From NCBI RefSeq assembly GCF_900129505.1, contig NZ_LT670818.1, forward strand, positions 5,613,001 to 5,677,000: DNA of 64,000 nucleotides. Reading direction: 5' to 3'. Below are positions 37,997-46,181 of this stretch, piece after piece; the first letter of the stretch is position 1, and each line of letters starts with the position of its first letter. Source of the DNA: Bradyrhizobium erythrophlei. GTDB lineage: Bacteria > Pseudomonadota > Alphaproteobacteria > Rhizobiales > Xanthobacteraceae. The position numbers and the translations under genes were made by a program. The notes under the pieces were generated by a model. The model was not told where the DNA came from. It saw only the letters and a program-made list of their open reading frames with translations, and ran no database searches.

Positions 37997-38851
37997 ATGA
38001 GTGCCAACGTCCTCGCTCAACCCGCCCCCGATGTCGGGACAGGTCGCAGCATCGTTTTCCGCACGCGTGGCCACACGCATGGTCCGGTTGTTCGCATGGT
38101 CAGCCCCCCCGACGTCGGCGAGATGATCAAACCTTTCGTGTTTCTCGATTTCGTCAACACGCAAGCGCCAATTAGTCAGCAGGGTTCCGGTTGGCACCCG
38201 CACTCAGGCATCGCCACGCTATCCTTGCTGATAGAAGGACAGGCGCGTTACGCCGAATCCAACGGCCACGCAGGATCATTGGAAGCAGGTGACATCGAAT
38301 GGATGAGCGCCGGTAGCGGCATCTGGCATACCGGTACTGCCGAGCCGCCGGTCAAGGGTTTCCAGCTTTGGATTGCGTTGCCAGCAGAGCTCGAACTGGC
38401 TCCTGCATTCAGCCACTATCTTTCCATCAATGAAATTCCGTCCGATGGCCCAGCGCGTGTGTTGCTCGGACGCAGCGGCAAAGCGGTCAGTCCGATTGAT
38501 GCACCGCCGGGCATCAACTATTTCGACGTACAACTCAAGGCTGGACAGTGCTGGACCTATGAGCCGCCGCAGGGCTATCAAGTCGGTTGGATCGCGGTGA
38601 TGGATGGCGGCCTGCGCACTCCCGATCCAGTCGGAGAGGGCGAGTTGGTCGTATTCGACCACTCCGATGCAGTGATTGAGTTCGAAGCTACGGCCGATGC
38701 GCGCTTCGTGTTCGGCACCGCAATTCCGCATCCACACGATCTACACCTCGGCTACTACTCGGTGCACACGAGCGACGCTGCACTGATCGAAGGCGAACGG
38801 GAGATCGCTCGCATCGGCAACGAGCTGCGCGCCAAGGGCGTGCTGGGCTGA
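37997..38851 (+). CDS. Pirin family protein
   Basis: 284 residues with two cupin halves. The N-terminal cupin shows WHPHSGIATLSLLIEGQARYAESNG and SAGSGIWHTGTAEPPVKGFQLW, carrying the His-x-His and His/Glu metal set of pirins. The C-terminal cupin contains GELVVFDHSD and ends FGTAIPHPHDLHLGYYSVHTS. Bacterial pirins are iron-binding proteins, some with quercetin dioxygenase activity. It is followed by an FMN reductase gene after 50 bp. Confidence 0.92.
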   Translation: MSANVLAQPAPDVGTGRSIVFRTRGHTHGPVVRMVSPPDVGEMIKPFVFLDFVNTQAPISQQGSGWHPHSGIATLSLLIEGQARYAESNGHAGSLEAGDIEWMSAGSGIWHTGTAEPPVKGFQLWIALPAELELAPAFSHYLSINEIPSDGPARVLLGRSGKAVSPIDAPPGINYFDVQLKAGQCWTYEPPQGYQVGWIAVMDGGLRTPDPVGEGELVVFDHSDAVIEFEATADARFVFGTAIPHPHDLHLGYYSVHTSDAALIEGEREIARIGNELRAKGVLG

Positions 38852-38901
38852 TCTGCCTGTGCGCGAGTACCGATTCTTTTCCCACCCAACAGGAGCAGGT
38901 C

Positions 38902-39480
38902 ATGACCGTTATTTCCGTCATCGTCGGCAGCGTTCGTCAGGGACGTTTCGCGGAGAAACCCGCACGCTGGATCCTCGATCATTTGAAGAAGCGGGAAGGC
39001 GTCGACGTGCGCTTACTCGACCTCAAGGACTACCCGATGCCGTTCTTCGATGAGCCAATTCCGCCGGCGATGCCGGGCCTGCCGCCATACGAGCACGAGG
39101 TCGTGAAGCGTTGGACCCAGGCCGTCGCGGCGTCCGACGGTTTCATTATCGTCACCCCTGAGTACAACCACGGGCCGTCCGCGGTGCTGAAGAACGCGTT
39201 CGACTGGGTTTATCCGGAATGGAACCGCAAGGCTGTCACCTTTGTCGGCTACGGCAGCGTCGGCGGCGCGCGCGCGATAGAGCAACTGCGCGAGGTCGCG
39301 GTCGAAATGCAGCTCGCGCCGATCCGGTCAGCGGTCCATGTGCCAGCCTCGGCGCTATTCGCGCATTTTCAGGGCCAGGACGTCACCACACACCTAGCCG
39401 AGCAGGATGCCAATGCCAACCAAACGATCGACGACTTGTTGTGGTGGACCAATGCGCTGAAGACCGCGTGCTCAAGCTGA
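38902..39480 (+). CDS. NADPH-dependent FMN reductase (flavodoxin-like)
   Basis: 192 residues. ISVIVGSVRQGRFAEKPARW forms the FMN phosphate-binding loop. TPEYNHGPSAVLKNAFDWVYPEWNRKAVTFVGYGSVGGARAIEQLR is the NADPH_dep_FMN_red signature. It reduces FMN or quinones with NADPH and may protect against quinone stress. A ribosome site AACAGGAGCAG precedes the ATG. It is in line with pirin and the DoxX-like gene. Confidence 0.94.
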   Translation: MTVISVIVGSVRQGRFAEKPARWILDHLKKREGVDVRLLDLKDYPMPFFDEPIPPAMPGLPPYEHEVVKRWTQAVAASDGFIIVTPEYNHGPSAVLKNAFDWVYPEWNRKAVTFVGYGSVGGARAIEQLREVAVEMQLAPIRSAVHVPASALFAHFQGQDVTTHLAEQDANANQTIDDLLWWTNALKTACSS

Positions 39481-39503
39481 TATCTAACTAAAGGAGCAAT
39501 AAC

Positions 39504-39923
39504 GTGCCCTCGCAAACGATCACTTCTGAACCGAAAAATCCAACCGCTCGCTGGAAAACTATCGGCTTTCGCGTTCTGAGATTCGTGATTGCCATCTTTC
39601 TGTTGCTTGCCGCGGGTGGGAAACTTGCCGGCGTACAGCAAATGGTCCAGTTGTTCGACACAATTGGCCTGGGCCAATGGTTCCGAATTTTCACGGGGCT
39701 CTGCGAATTGGCAACCGCCGCTCTTCTGCTGTTCCCCGCAACGATCGGCGTCGGCGCCCTGCTAGGCTTTTGCATCATGGTTGGGGCCACCATCGCCAAT
39801 ATGTTCGTCCTGGATCATGATTTCATCCACTCCTCGATACCAGCCTTCATCTTCGCGGTGATCGCATGGACATACCGACGTCGGATTTTGAAACTCGTCG
39901 AACTCGAAGATCGCCATCGTTGA
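39504..39923 (+). CDS. DoxX-like integral membrane protein
   Basis: 139 residues from a GTG 8 nt after AAAGGAG. Four membrane helices: about 20-45 (FRVLRFVIAIFLLLAAGGKLAGVQ), 55-75 (GLGQWFRIFTGLCELATAALLLFP), 77-97 (TIGVGALLGFCIMVGATIANM) and 103-122. The KLAG.Q and LCELA features fit the DoxX-like family. It is probably co-transcribed with the FMN reductase gene; the function is not established. Confidence 0.85.
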   Translation: MPSQTITSEPKNPTARWKTIGFRVLRFVIAIFLLLAAGGKLAGVQQMVQLFDTIGLGQWFRIFTGLCELATAALLLFPATIGVGALLGFCIMVGATIANMFVLDHDFIHSSIPAFIFAVIAWTYRRRILKLVELEDRHR

Positions 39924-40053
39924 TCGAACGGGCGAGAACAACGTAATGAAGACGCTTAAACTTTTAACGCCCCTCCTCAAGACACCCGAACTGAGTTTCA
40001 AAAATCGAGTGTTCTACCGGATACGATTTTGTGAGGACAAAAGGAGGAGTCTA

Positions 40054-40455
40054 ATGAAGGCGTCTATTTTGAGCTTCCGCGCCGCCGTACTCATGGTTCT
40101 TGCTGGGCTGATCTGGGGCATCGTGATGGGTATCACCGAAGATCATTCGAACTCGTCTGCCCACGCGCACCTTAACCTTCTTGGGTGGGTGTCGCTCTTC
40201 CTATTCGGAATATACTATCATTTGCATCCAACAATCGACCGAGACCGGTTAGCTTCTTTACAGGTCTGGATTTGGGTGGCGGCGACGCTCAGCCTTGTCG
40301 TAGGCATAACCTTGGTTAACTCGGGACGGACTGTCGGCTATCCTTTCAACGTCGCTGGTTCGCTGACCCTTGTTGCCGACATGCTGCTATTCGGGTGGTT
40401 GGTTTACAAAACGGAACGGGTCGAAATGCCCGGTCGGACTGCTGCCGCCGAATAA
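40054..40455 (+). CDS. Four-helix membrane protein related to haem-copper oxidase subunit I segments
   Basis: The start follows AAGGAGG closely, giving 133 residues. Helices are at about 8-27 (FRAAVLMVLAGLIWGIVMG), 40-60, 70-92 and 102-122. HAHLNLLGWVSLFLFGIYYHLHP resembles the His-bearing helix of cbb3/NorB-type subunit I, a pattern found in stand-alone small proteins annotated as cytochrome-c oxidase-like. Haem binding through these histidines is possible but unproven. Confidence 0.75.
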   Translation: MKASILSFRAAVLMVLAGLIWGIVMGITEDHSNSSAHAHLNLLGWVSLFLFGIYYHLHPTIDRDRLASLQVWIWVAATLSLVVGITLVNSGRTVGYPFNVAGSLTLVADMLLFGWLVYKTERVEMPGRTAAAE

Positions 40456-41066
40456 CTCCGCGTTTTTTCTCAAATCGGCAGTAGCCAAAAGGGTGGGATC
40501 GAGTGACGCGAAAGATTGGAGAGCACACGCTGAGACCATAGCTTCCGCCGAAGTGTGAGGCGATAGCGGCCCGGAGTATTGCGTTGACGGACGCGAGCAA
40601 CTTGTCCAATTGATAAACGAACCGGGTCCCATTGTCGCAAGCGCATTGTCAAGAAGAAGCGTGTTTGCAACGTCCATGTACCCTGCAAGAAATTGCAGCG
40701 GGTTCATCATCAGACTTCTGATGGCCGCTAATGGCGCGAAGCGGTCATTCCAGCTTGAGATTGTTGAGTCATGGATTGCATAGCGCCCGCCAATCGGGTT
40801 TTTTGGAAATAGCAAGGTTGTCTCCAGATACCCAATTCACCCCACTCTGGAGCGAAATCGCCGACAGCCTCCGGCGGGCATTTAGGAGATGGCGGCCGGA
40901 GACTGGGTTGATCTACAAATGCGTAGCCGGCGCGGCAGTTTTAATGCGCACGACGACATCCCTGATCGGCTTCTTCATGCTCGCCACGTTCGATTATGCT
41001 GGCTGCAGGCCGGTCGTGCCGAACGCGGGCGCATCCGGCCGCATCGCCGACGCGCCCTCGGCAATG
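40456..41066. other. Gene-poor interval between membrane protein gene and SQR
   Basis: I see no convincing gene. A minus-strand frame at 40387-40815 and plus-strand frames after 40880 lack known domains and overlap real genes. One copy of the dispersed palindromic element is at 40721-40749. A short frame at about 40944 (MRTTTSLIGFFMLATFDYAG) resembles a signal sequence but leads nowhere recognisable. Confidence 0.5.
40721..40749. repeat. Dispersed palindromic element ATGGCCGCT...AGCGGTCAT
   Basis: ATGGCCGCTAATGGCGCGAA then AGCGGTCATT: 9-bp arms with one mismatch around the TGGCGC-containing loop. It shares the loop and arm with the copies at 45841 and 61381. Confidence 0.65.
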
Positions 41067-42329
41067 TCACCAGCCCCTCGCGCGGTGAGGGATGTCGAAC
41101 TCGCCGCCCTTGAACATGTGAGACCAGTAGAGCCAGGGCAGCAGCTTCGTCTTCAGGAGCCACATGCTGCGGCGGGGAACGCGCGGGTCGAGCGGGAAGC
41201 TCGGCGTCACCTTGCCACCATAGGCGAACTCGGCGAGCACGATCTTGCCATAGGCAACGGTGAGCGGGCAGGACCCGTAGCCGTCATAGGCTTTCGGCAG
41301 CGGCTCGCCCTTCATGGCGGCGAGCAGATTGGCGACCACGATGGGCGCCTGTATGCGCACCGCCGCTGCAGTCTTGGTGTTTGGCGTGGAAGTCGCATCG
41401 CCGAGGGCGAAGATATTCGGATAGCGCAGATGACGCAGGTTGGCGGGATCGACCTCGATCCAGCCGGCGGCGTTTGCGAGCGGACTTGCTCTGATGACAT
41501 CGAGGCCGGTCTGCGGCGGCACGACATGGATCATGTCGAAGCGCTTCTCGACATCGGAGACCTTGCCGTCCGCGCCGGTCACGGAAAACAGCGCCGTCTT
41601 CGCAGGCCCGTCGATCGCCTTGAGATTGTGCTTGTAGGCAACCTTGATGCCGTAACCGTCGACCGCCTTCTGCAGCGGCGGAACGAAGAACGGCACGCCG
41701 AACAGGACGTCGCCCGCCAGGTTGAATTCGAGCGAGGCGGACGAAAGCTTGCGATTGCGCCGCAGGTGATCGGCCATGAGATACATGATCTTCTGCGGCG
41801 CGCCGGCGCATTTGATCGGCATCGCCGGCTGCGTGAACAAAGCATTGCCGCCGCGAAAGCCCTTGATCAGCTGCCAGGTGTACTCGGCGGTGTCGGGCCG
41901 ATAATTGCTGCAAACGCCATTGCGTCCCAGCGTTTCCGTCAGGCCCTCGATGGCGTCCCAATCGACCTTGAGGCCGGGGCAGGCTACCAGGAAGTCGTAG
42001 CGGATCTGCCGGCCGTCCGAGAGCCAGATCATATTCTCTTCCGGATGAAAGCCTGCCGCCGCGGCCCTGATCCATGTCACGCCTTTCGGGATCAGCTTTT
42101 CTTCACGTCGTAAGGTTTGCTCGCGGCGGAAAACGCCGGCGCCGACCAGCGTCCAGCCCGGCTGGTACCAGTGAAGCTCCGACGGCTCGACAATCGCGAT
42201 GTCGAGGCCCGGGTCGTGGCGCTTCAATTCCGCCGCGACGGTGATGCCGGAGGCGCCGCCCCCGACAATCACGATGGCATGTCTCACCTCTGCGATGCCC
42301 GCCGCTCCTCTTTGCACCATAGCGTCCAT
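41067..42329 (-). CDS. sqr: Sulfide:quinone oxidoreductase-type FAD/NAD(P) oxidoreductase
   Basis: 420 residues. The FAD motif VIVGGGASGITVAAELKRH is near residue 20. ELHWYQPGWTLVGAG and the ELHWYQPGW-type loop are typical of SQR, as is YDFLVACPGLKVDWDAIEGL. Redox cysteines occur in VCSNYRPD and KCAGAPQKIMYL, the second matching the SQR CAGAPQK block. The C-terminal FALGDATSTPNTKTAAAVR binds FAD and KTKLLPWLYWSHMFKGGEFD is a membrane-association helix. It oxidises sulfide and passes electrons to quinone. It is divergent from the DUF442 operon across a BigR-like operator. Confidence 0.92.
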   Translation of the reverse strand: MDAMVQRGAAGIAEVRHAIVIVGGGASGITVAAELKRHDPGLDIAIVEPSELHWYQPGWTLVGAGVFRREQTLRREEKLIPKGVTWIRAAAAGFHPEENMIWLSDGRQIRYDFLVACPGLKVDWDAIEGLTETLGRNGVCSNYRPDTAEYTWQLIKGFRGGNALFTQPAMPIKCAGAPQKIMYLMADHLRRNRKLSSASLEFNLAGDVLFGVPFFVPPLQKAVDGYGIKVAYKHNLKAIDGPAKTALFSVTGADGKVSDVEKRFDMIHVVPPQTGLDVIRASPLANAAGWIEVDPANLRHLRYPNIFALGDATSTPNTKTAAAVRIQAPIVVANLLAAMKGEPLPKAYDGYGSCPLTVAYGKIVLAEFAYGGKVTPSFPLDPRVPRRSMWLLKTKLLPWLYWSHMFKGGEFDIPHRARGW

Positions 42330-42378
42330 GGAAGTCTCCTTCGTGATCTGCTCGCCCCTTTGTCACTTACATTTTTTC

Positions 42379-42402
42379 ATATATCATTATATCTAATTAT
42401 AT
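42379..42402. promoter_or_regulatory. AT-rich BigR-type operator (ATTA-N4-TAAT dyad)
   Basis: The gap between divergent sqr and the DUF442 gene contains an extremely AT-rich run centred on ATTATATCTAAT (42386-42397), a dyad with ATTA/TAAT arms. The known BigR operators of Xylella and Agrobacterium are AT-rich dyads with ATCTAAT-like arms overlapping the promoter. The bigR gene lies 2 kb downstream, so this is the natural target for both directions. Confidence 0.65.
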
Positions 42403-42433
42403 AGTGACGTTGGGCAAGGTCAAGGAGCCCCTG

Positions 42434-42868
42434 ATGAAACCTATTGCAGTCACGGAAAAGCTCGCGGTCGCCCAGCAACCGAAACTTTCGGATTTTCAAG
42501 AGTTTAAGCGGCAAGGGTTCACGACAATCGTGAACAACCGGCCGGACGGCGAAGACCCAAACCAGCTCGGCTCGGCGGCAGAGGAGGCGGCCGCCCACGC
42601 GGCCGGGCTCGGCTACGTCCACATCCCCGTAACGAGCACGGCCATGACCGAGGATGACGCCCGACGTCTCAAGGAGGCGATCGAGCAGGCGCCCGGCCCC
42701 GTCGTCGCGCACTGCAGGAGCGGCGCGCGATCCTTCCGCCTTTGGGTTCTGTCAGGGGATCTCGATTCACACACGGATGCCGAGCTGCTTGCCAAAGCGG
42801 CAGAACTCGGCATCGACCGGTCCTGGCTTGCCGCACATCGCAACAGCTCCGGAGGAGACAAGAAATGA
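42434..42868 (+). CDS. DUF442/TIGR01244 family sulfur transferase-phosphatase-like protein
   Basis: The start after AAGGAG gives 144 residues. VTEKLAVAQQPKLSDFQEFKRQGFTTIVNNRPDGED is the family N-terminus. VVAHCRSGARS carries the active Cys94 and Arg99 in a phosphatase/rhodanese-like loop. In other bacteria this domain is fused to persulfide dioxygenase (Blh); here it is separate, with the dioxygenase gene two positions later. Its predicted job is to handle the persulfide sulfane sulfur. Its stop overlaps the peroxiredoxin start. Confidence 0.9.
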   Translation: MKPIAVTEKLAVAQQPKLSDFQEFKRQGFTTIVNNRPDGEDPNQLGSAAEEAAAHAAGLGYVHIPVTSTAMTEDDARRLKEAIEQAPGPVVAHCRSGARSFRLWVLSGDLDSHTDAELLAKAAELGIDRSWLAAHRNSSGGDKK

Positions 42869-43530
42869 ACGAGCCCGTCCTTGAACGATCGACGCCGGCG
42901 ATCGTGACCCGCCCGCTCCTGATAGGCAACCCTGCGCCACGCTTTTCAACCCGCACGACCATGGGTAACCGATCGCTGGACGATTATCGCGGCCGCTGGC
43001 TGGTGTTTTTCTCGCACCCGGCGGATTTCACGCCCGTCTGCACCAGCGAGTTCGTCGCCTTCTCGAAAGCCTACGGCCGCTTTCAGGCGCTGGGTTGCGA
43101 TCTCCTGGCCCTCTCCGTCGACAGTCTGTACTCGCACATCGCCTGGGTGCGCTCGATCCACGAACGCTTCGGCGTGACGGTGCTCTTCCCAATCACTGAG
43201 GATCCGTCGATGGCGATCGCCGCCGCCTACGGCATGATTCATCCGGACGCGGCCGACAGCTCCACCGTGCGGGCGACCTTTGTTATCGATCCCGGCGGCC
43301 TGATCCGCGCCATGGTCTGGTATCCGATGTCGACTGGCCGCTCCGTTGAGGAAATTCTCCGTCTGGTCGAAGCGCTGCAGACCTCCGACAAGGAAGCCGT
43401 GTCAACGCCCGAAGGCTGGCGCCACGGCGACCCCGTCATCGAGCCGGCGCCGATCACCGTCGATGCCCTCAACGATCAAGACCCGTCCGGTGACACGCTG
43501 GACTGGTATTATCGCTTACGAAAACTGTGA
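42865..43530 (+). CDS. Peroxiredoxin, Prx6/1-Cys type
   Basis: 221 residues. FFSHPADFTPVCTSEFVAF contains the peroxidatic Cys59. ALSVDSLYSHIAWVRSI, a conserved Arg in the STVRATFVIDP strand and a long C-terminal domain (DALQTSDKEAV to DWYYRLRKL) match the Prx6 subfamily of about 220 residues. No clear resolving cysteine is seen. It would reduce peroxides, and perhaps persulfides, formed during sulfide oxidation. The ATG overlaps the preceding stop (ATGA), indicating coupled translation. Confidence 0.92.
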   Translation: MNEPVLERSTPAIVTRPLLIGNPAPRFSTRTTMGNRSLDDYRGRWLVFFSHPADFTPVCTSEFVAFSKAYGRFQALGCDLLALSVDSLYSHIAWVRSIHERFGVTVLFPITEDPSMAIAAAYGMIHPDAADSSTVRATFVIDPGGLIRAMVWYPMSTGRSVEEILRLVEALQTSDKEAVSTPEGWRHGDPVIEPAPITVDALNDQDPSGDTLDWYYRLRKL

Positions 43531-43538
43531 GGTGGATG

Positions 43539-44429
43539 ATGAACCGGATCACGCTCGTCAAACCCGACGTCAAAGGCTTCTTCGACCGGCGCACGTCGAG
43601 CATCCAGTACGTCGTCAGCGATCCGTCCACCGGTGCCTCCGCTATCATCGATCCCGTGCTCGACTTCGACGAGAAGTCGGGAGCGACCGGGACCATCAAT
43701 GCGGATGCAATCCTTGGCTATGTGGCCGAGAATGACCTGACGGTCGCATGGATTCTCGACACCCATCCGCACGCCGACCATTTTTCGGCCGCGCATTATC
43801 TGCAAGAGAGAACCGGCGCGCCGACGGCGATCGGCGAGCATGTCGTCGACGTGCAGCGCCTCTGGAAAGGTATCTACAACTTGCCGTCGCTGCCATCCGA
43901 CGGGTCGCAATGGGATCGACTATTCGCGCATGGCGACCGCTTCAAGATCGGCTCGCTCAACGCGCACGTGCTGTTTTCGCCCGGACACACGCTCGCCTCG
44001 ATCACCTATGTTATCGGCGATGCCGCCTTCGTCCATGACACGCTGTTCATGCCGGATGGCGGCACGGCGCGCGCCGATTTCCCCGGCGGCAGCGCCAAGA
44101 CGCTGTGGGCATCGATCCAGGACATTCTCGCTCTTGCCGACACGACCCGGGTCTTTACCGGTCACGACTATCAACCCGGCGGGCGAGAGCCGCGCTGGGA
44201 AAGCACGGTTGGCGACCAGAAACGCCTGAACCCGCATCTGGTGGGCAAGAGCGAGGCAGAGTTCATCGCGCTGCGCGAGGCCCGCGATCGGACGCTCCCG
44301 ATGCCGAAGCTGATCCTGCATGCTCTGCAGGTGAACGTCCGTGGTGGGCGTCTTCCCGAGCCCGAGGACAATGGTGGACGCTATCTCAAATTTCCACTCA
44401 ATGCCCTTGCGGGCGCAGCCCGGGAGTGA
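43539..44429 (+). CDS. MBL-fold persulfide dioxygenase-like protein (Blh/ETHE1 family)
   Basis: The start at the second of two adjacent ATGs, after GAGGTGG, gives 296 residues. The metal motif DTHPHADHFSAA has His76, His78, Asp80 and His81. ILFSPGHTLASITYVIGDAAFVHDTLFMPDGGTARADFPGG and FTGHDYQPGGREPRWES follow the BigR-linked hydrolase (Blh) pattern. The family oxidises glutathione persulfide to sulfite using one iron. Its neighbours (DUF442, BigR, TauE/SafE) are exactly those of bigR operons. Confidence 0.92.
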   Translation: MNRITLVKPDVKGFFDRRTSSIQYVVSDPSTGASAIIDPVLDFDEKSGATGTINADAILGYVAENDLTVAWILDTHPHADHFSAAHYLQERTGAPTAIGEHVVDVQRLWKGIYNLPSLPSDGSQWDRLFAHGDRFKIGSLNAHVLFSPGHTLASITYVIGDAAFVHDTLFMPDGGTARADFPGGSAKTLWASIQDILALADTTRVFTGHDYQPGGREPRWESTVGDQKRLNPHLVGKSEAEFIALREARDRTLPMPKLILHALQVNVRGGRLPEPEDNGGRYLKFPLNALAGAARE

Positions 44430-44431
44430 TC

Positions 44432-44854
44432 ATGCGCAAGCCACAGAAGCGCAACTCCAGGATTACGCGTGAAAAGGCGGAGGCCGCCGGCGCGTTCATG
44501 AAGAGCCTCGCCAATCCGAACCGGCTCATGATCGCTTGCGCGCTGCTCGACGGCGAACGCTCCGTCGGCGATCTCGAAACCGATCTCGGGCTTCGCCAGC
44601 CAAGCCTGTCGCAACAGCTCGCCGAGCTGCGTGAGAGCGGCGTCGTCGAGGCGCGTCGCGAGGTCAAGCAGGTCTTCTACCGGATTTCGGATCAGCGTGT
44701 GGTCGCCTTGCTTGCGACCCTGCACCAGATTCTCTGTGGAGAAATGTCGGGCCTCACGTTTGCGGTCCCACCGCCACCAGCGGCACTGACTCGCAAGAAG
44801 TTCACGGAAGCTGCCATGTTCGCCCGCGTCGAGCCAGGTGGCACAACGGTATGA
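44432..44854 (+). CDS. bigR: ArsR-family redox sensor BigR
   Basis: The ATG at 44432 gives 140 residues; the longer frame is rejected because it overlaps the dioxygenase gene. The winged HTH is SVGDLETDLGLRQPSLSQQLAEL. Two cysteines, Cys36 (LMIACALLDGE) and Cys102 (HQILCGE), are 66 residues apart, the same spacing as Cys42 and Cys108 of Xylella BigR, which form a disulfide or tetrasulfide that releases DNA. It therefore likely derepresses the sulfide genes when persulfides accumulate. Confidence 0.9.
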   Translation: MRKPQKRNSRITREKAEAAGAFMKSLANPNRLMIACALLDGERSVGDLETDLGLRQPSLSQQLAELRESGVVEARREVKQVFYRISDQRVVALLATLHQILCGEMSGLTFAVPPPPAALTRKKFTEAAMFARVEPGGTTV

Positions 44855-44904
44855 GGGAAGGTCGATGTTGTCGTCCCCGCTGAGCCCGTGAAAGGAGCGC
44901 CAGC

Positions 44905-45684
44905 ATGATCGCGATGATCAGCGTCGCACTGGCTTCCGGAGCCCTTGTCGGGTTTTCGCTAGGACTGATCGGAGGCGGCGGCTCCATCCTGGCAACGCCG
45001 CTGTTGCTCTACGTTGTGGGCGTGGCTCAGCCCCATGTCGCAATCGGAACCGGCGCGCTTGCAGTATCGGTGAATGCTTTCGCCAGTCTCGCCGGCCATG
45101 CCCGCGCTGGAAACGTGCGCTGGCGATGTGCGCTCGTGTTCGCCATCGTCGGCACGCTCGGCGCCTTCGCCGGATCGAGCCTCGGCAAGCTCGTCGACGG
45201 TAATCGGTTGCTGTTTCTGTTCGGACTCATCATGATCGCCGTTGGTGCGATGATGCTGCGGCCGCGCCGCGAAAATGCGGCGGCCGAGCGGGAAACCAAT
45301 CTCGCAACCTGCCTGCTGACCGCGGCGGTCGCGTTCCTGGCCGGCATGGCGTCGGGATTCTTCGGCATCGGCGGCGGATTCCTGATCGTGCCGGGCCTGA
45401 TGCTGGCTACCCACATGCCGATGATCAAGGCAGTGGGCTCCTCGCTACTGGCAGTAGGCAGCTTCGGGCTCGCCACGGCGATCAACTACTCGCTGTCCGG
45501 TCTGGTCGATTGGCGGATCGCCGGTGAGTTCATCGCCGGCGGCATCGTGGGCGGGCTCGCCGGCATGATGCTGGCTAATCGGCTGTCGCGCGGCAAAGAG
45601 ACGCTGAAGCGCGTCTTTGCGGTCCTGATCTTCATGGTGGCCGCCTACGTCCTCTATCGCAGCGGACAAACGATGATGAGTTAG
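44905..45684 (+). CDS. TauE/SafE family sulfite exporter
   Basis: 259 residues with about eight membrane helices and two related halves, each with a Gly-rich loop: GFSLGLIGGGGSILATPLLLY (about 12-34) and ASGFFGIGGGFLIVPGLML (about 149-167). NRLSRGKETLKRVFAVLIF and a terminal helix end the protein. The family exports sulfite or organosulfonates. As the last gene of the bigR operon it would remove the sulfite produced by persulfide dioxygenase. Confidence 0.94.
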   Translation: MIAMISVALASGALVGFSLGLIGGGGSILATPLLLYVVGVAQPHVAIGTGALAVSVNAFASLAGHARAGNVRWRCALVFAIVGTLGAFAGSSLGKLVDGNRLLFLFGLIMIAVGAMMLRPRRENAAAERETNLATCLLTAAVAFLAGMASGFFGIGGGFLIVPGLMLATHMPMIKAVGSSLLAVGSFGLATAINYSLSGLVDWRIAGEFIAGGIVGGLAGMMLANRLSRGKETLKRVFAVLIFMVAAYVLYRSGQTMMS

Positions 45685-45762
45685 CCGGCCCCTCTTTCCT
45701 GCGCCGCGCTTGAGCACTGTTTGCCCACCGGCCGCTATGCCGCGGCAACGGCCGAACATCGC

Positions 45763-45796
45763 GAGCCGTATGAATCGAGAGGTTCACGTCCGGTTC
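45763..45796 (+). ncRNA. Orphan group II intron domain V
   Basis: Exactly 34 nt, the canonical length. The basal stem is GAGCCG pairing with CGGTTC and contains the AGC catalytic triad. The distal stem TGAATC pairs with GGTTCA around a GAGA tetraloop. The bulge between stems is in the usual place. No reverse transcriptase frame is found nearby, so this is a remnant of a degraded intron. Confidence 0.8.
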
Positions 45797-45840
45797 TGGG
45801 AGCGCCCGAGGGTGAAAGTCCCTGACCCGACCTCGCCAGG

Positions 45841-45870
45841 AACGTCCCCTTCTGGCGCAAAGCGGTCATT
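45841..45870. repeat. Dispersed palindromic element, left arm diverged
   Basis: AACGTCCCCTTCTGGCGCAA then AGCGGTCATT. The right arm and loop match the copies at 40721 and 61381 while the left arm has several changes. Confidence 0.55.
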
Positions 45871-46181
45871 GAGCAAAGTGCCGACATCCGCTAGGCGCGA
45901 GCGCTCTGACGAAGCGCTTCAACGGTCTGCAGTCGCTTCTTGTCGGACATCAAGGTCTTCGCGGGGTCGGACGGCCCGCCAAGCCTCGTTCCGCGATCCT
46001 TCTCGCCGCACGACTGATGCGGATTCGCATTTTGTAGTCCCCGAAGTCGATACCTTCGCAAAGATAGAAGGGGGACGAATTTCGGAGCCTTACCATCTCT
46101 CGATCGCGACTGATCAGCCTCGAAGTGAGTTCGTCTGGCGGTAGCGACAGCAACTCGTCCCATTCACGCACGAAAGTCCAT

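Larger units (their letters stand above)
45685..46181. other. Intergenic interval with intron and palindromic-element relics
   Basis: No coding gene is supported. It holds an orphan group II intron domain V (45763-45796), followed by GGGTGAAAGTCCCTGACC, a phrase also common in group II introns, then a diverged copy of the palindromic element. A minus-strand frame at 45891-46163 has no recognisable domain. Confidence 0.55.

Noticed and set aside
40731..42113. Plus-strand open frame of 460 codons
   Set aside because: It is antisense to the sulfide:quinone oxidoreductase gene; residue composition is typical of a shadow frame.
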